Assembly (NCBI GenBank): GCA_002862095.1
Contig: PHSQ01000001.1
Coordinates: 248,001-312,000, forward strand
Reading direction: 5' to 3'
From: Methylocystis sp. KS32
GTDB taxonomy: Bacteria; Pseudomonadota; Alphaproteobacteria; Rhizobiales; Beijerinckiaceae
DNA: 64,000 nt
Shown here one piece after another: positions 63,713 to 64,000 of the stretch (position 1 is the first letter of the stretch; every line of letters starts with the position of its first letter). The position numbers and the translations under genes were made by a program. Below the pieces are notes generated by a model. The model was not told the DNA's origin. It ran no database searches and saw only the letters and a list, made by a program, of their open reading frames with translations.

Positions 63713-64000
63713 TTCACTCTTCTCCCGGGACGGATCGACAACCAGAGGCGCGGTGGCGACGCGCTTTCCATGCTGCGATGCACAAAATCTGCCCTAACCA
63801 TAGCTTATATGGCGCGAATTGGAAGCGACCGCGCCCTCTTTCCCGATAAGAGACGGAAATTCTTATCAGATAAGCGCACGGACCGCGAGCGCACGCGAAG
63901 ACGCTCGCCTTTTGCGGACTTTTGGTTAAGCTGTTGTTCCTGTCAAAGGAGGCGCGCCGCGCTAGTCTCGGCGAGACGGAGGAGCCAATGTCGATAGTGA

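Noticed and set aside
63988..64000. Start of another gene at the right edge (ATG followed by TCGATAGTG)
   Set aside because: Only four codons are visible, so it cannot be supported, although an AGGAG lies close upstream.

Overview
The window reads as a chromosomal segment of a type II (alphaproteobacterial) methanotroph of the Methylocystis/Methylosinus kind, or a close serine-cycle methylotroph. The basis is GC-rich sequence, a near-complete serine-cycle cluster (ftfL, sga, hprA, mtdA, fchA, mtkA, mtkB, ppc, mcl, glycerate kinase), a PHB depolymerase, a Csp1-like copper-storage protein and a ChvG/ChvI-HprK-PTS regulatory block typical of Rhizobiales. The genus is an inference.

Layout. 1-4.1 kb: chvI-chvG-hprK-EIIA(Man type)-HPr regulatory operon. 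4.8-18.2 kb: C1 assimilation genes, all on the + strand and separated by perfect intergenic hairpins. 18.2-22.2 kb: glycolate oxidase glcDEF. 22.2-35.9 kb: housekeeping genes (trpS, hslUV, 6S RNA with 5-formyl-THF cyclo-ligase, cobT, a YcjX-type P-loop protein, photolyase, an amino-acid permease, a secreted DUF1906 protein, mnmA). 36.0-39.6 kb: cobalamin genes cbiD and cobU between decayed ISAs1 and IS630 elements.

41.57-55.02 kb: a 13.4-kb integrative element, the most notable part of the window. It has split a family 2 glycosyltransferase gene. The catalytic half lies to the left and the C-terminal membrane half to the right. Joining the two at the shared 10-bp core restores an uninterrupted 664-codon frame. 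The element carries a tyrosine recombinase beside its right end, an excisionase-like protein, a DUF3987 primase/helicase-like protein, SSB, a Nu1-like small terminase, a prohead protease and two RCAP_rcc01079-type spike base proteins. No large terminase, portal, major capsid, tail or lysis gene was recognised. It also holds an oppositely oriented, translationally coupled XRE regulator / two-TM protein / ImmA-type protease operon with a perfect palindrome upstream, and several sets of dyad and direct repeats. Phage satellite or reduced prophage are the best readings.

55.0-64 kb: the glycosyltransferase 3' half, a DGQHR-domain protein, MgtC-like protein, Csp1-like protein, lipoamide dehydrogenase, a DUF1772 protein, a divergent GSCFA/WcbI pair probably linked to surface polysaccharide, and PHB depolymerase.

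No tRNA, rRNA or CRISPR array was seen. Starts were moved from the longest open frame to an internal codon where family length, ribosome binding site or overlap with the upstream gene supported it.
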